Below are positions 14,026 to 14,428 of a stretch of 14,428 nt of DNA, piece by piece. Each line of letters opens with the position of its first letter. Position 1 is the stretch's first letter. Source of the stretch: Thermoleophilia bacterium (GTDB lineage: Bacteria > Actinomycetota > Thermoleophilia > Gaiellales > Gaiellaceae); assembly GCA_016844515.1 (NCBI GenBank), contig JAERMP010000026.1, forward strand, positions 1 through 14,428, read 5' to 3'. The notes under the pieces were generated by a model. That model did no database searches. It was not told where the DNA came from and worked only from the letters and a program-made list of their open reading frames with translations. Position numbers and translations under genes: made by a program.

Positions 14026-14428
14026 TCATTCGAGCCTCAGGTACGGCTCGAGGCCGTGCCGCCCGCCCTCACGACCGAAGCCGGACTCCCGGTAGCCGCC
14101 GAACGGCGACGTCGGATCGAATCTGTTGAAGGTGTTCGCCCACACGACCCCCGCGCGCAACCGCTCGACCATCCACAGGATGCGCGAGCCCTTCTCGGTC
14201 CAGACCCCGGCCGACAACCCGTAAGGCGTGTTGTTCGCCTTCTCGACCGCTTCCTCGGGCGTCCGGAAGGTGAGGACGGAGAGAACCGGCCCGAAGATCT
14301 CCTCCTGCGCGATCCGGTAGCTCTGCGCGACGTTCGTGAAGAGCGTCGGCACGAACCAGTAGCCACGCTCGGGCAACTGGCACACGGGCTGGTAGATCTC
14401 GGCGCCCTCCTCCTCCCCGCTCGCGACG
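14026..14428 (-). CDS. Aldehyde dehydrogenase, C-terminal part (partial, N-terminus beyond the right edge)
   Basis: The visible 133 C-terminal residues carry the catalytic-domain signatures of NAD(P)-dependent aldehyde dehydrogenases: RGYWFVPTLFTNV, the conserved EEIFGPVLSVLTF with the cofactor-binding Glu, ANNTPYGLSAGVWTEKGSR, RAGVVWANTFNRFDPTSPFGGYRESGFGREGG and the final GLEPYLRLE. The frame is open to the window edge; the catalytic Cys must lie beyond it. It is upstream of the short ALDH homologue on the same strand, 169 bp away. Confidence 0.93.
   Translation of the reverse strand, partial: VASGEEEGAEIYQPVCQLPERGYWFVPTLFTNVAQSYRIAQEEIFGPVLSVLTFRTPEEAVEKANNTPYGLSAGVWTEKGSRILWMVERLRAGVVWANTFNRFDPTSPFGGYRESGFGREGGRHGLEPYLRLE

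Noticed and set aside
13059..14428. One ALDH gene broken by a frameshift
   Set aside because: In transcription order the C-terminal domain comes first and an N-terminal domain follows, with a stop and a 169-bp spacer between, so these are two genes.

Overview
The window is high-GC DNA with codon use, gene families and gene order typical of a free-living actinobacterium. The best guess is a soil member of the class Thermoleophilia (Gaiellales/Solirubrobacterales type). The pointers are an RTX-repeat N-terminus fused to a secreted beta-propeller, two group-III-type phosphofructokinases, a paired full/short aldehyde dehydrogenase locus, and many GTG/TTG starts. This placement is inference from the sequence alone. 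No mobile elements, CRISPR arrays or phage genes were seen.

Region 1 (1-5285, minus strand) is a complete branched-chain amino-acid type (HAAT/Liv) ABC importer operon, apart from the end of livF, which runs off the left edge. Transcription order is binding protein, livH, livM, livG, livF. The last four genes are packed with gaps of 1-3 nt or a 4-nt overlap. A perfect 15-bp hairpin with a cUUCGg tetraloop separates the binding-protein gene from livH. livH appears to start at an ATC codon placed after a perfect AGGAGG.

Region 2 (5316-7398, minus strand) is a tight two-gene unit: a small cysteine-containing lipoprotein, then a membrane-anchored or exported protein with a DyP-peroxidase-like fold whose GxxDG motif looks degenerate.

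Region 3 (7399-10176) holds intergenic hairpin repeats, a tRNA-Leu(CAA) on the minus strand, and two 6-phosphofructokinase paralogues in tandem on the plus strand. The first carries the residues associated with pyrophosphate use and the second those associated with ATP use. A related family of G5-AA(A/C)C...C5 hairpins recurs in at least three of these gaps.

Region 4 (10194-12513) contains a short TIM-barrel protein resembling indole-3-glycerol-phosphate synthase without its catalytic lysines (minus), and a divergent secreted RTX plus Asp-box (sialidase/BNR-like) propeller protein (plus).

Region 5 (12550-14428, minus strand) has the C-terminal end of a catalytic aldehyde dehydrogenase, a short aldehyde dehydrogenase homologue that ends before the catalytic cysteine region, and a HIT-family protein with an altered histidine triad.

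The most interesting points are the non-canonical livH start with the neighbouring hairpin, the PPi-type/ATP-type PFK tandem, the lipoprotein/DyP-like pair, the short aldehyde dehydrogenase partner and the intergenic hairpin family. I found no clearly new multi-gene defence or biosynthetic system.
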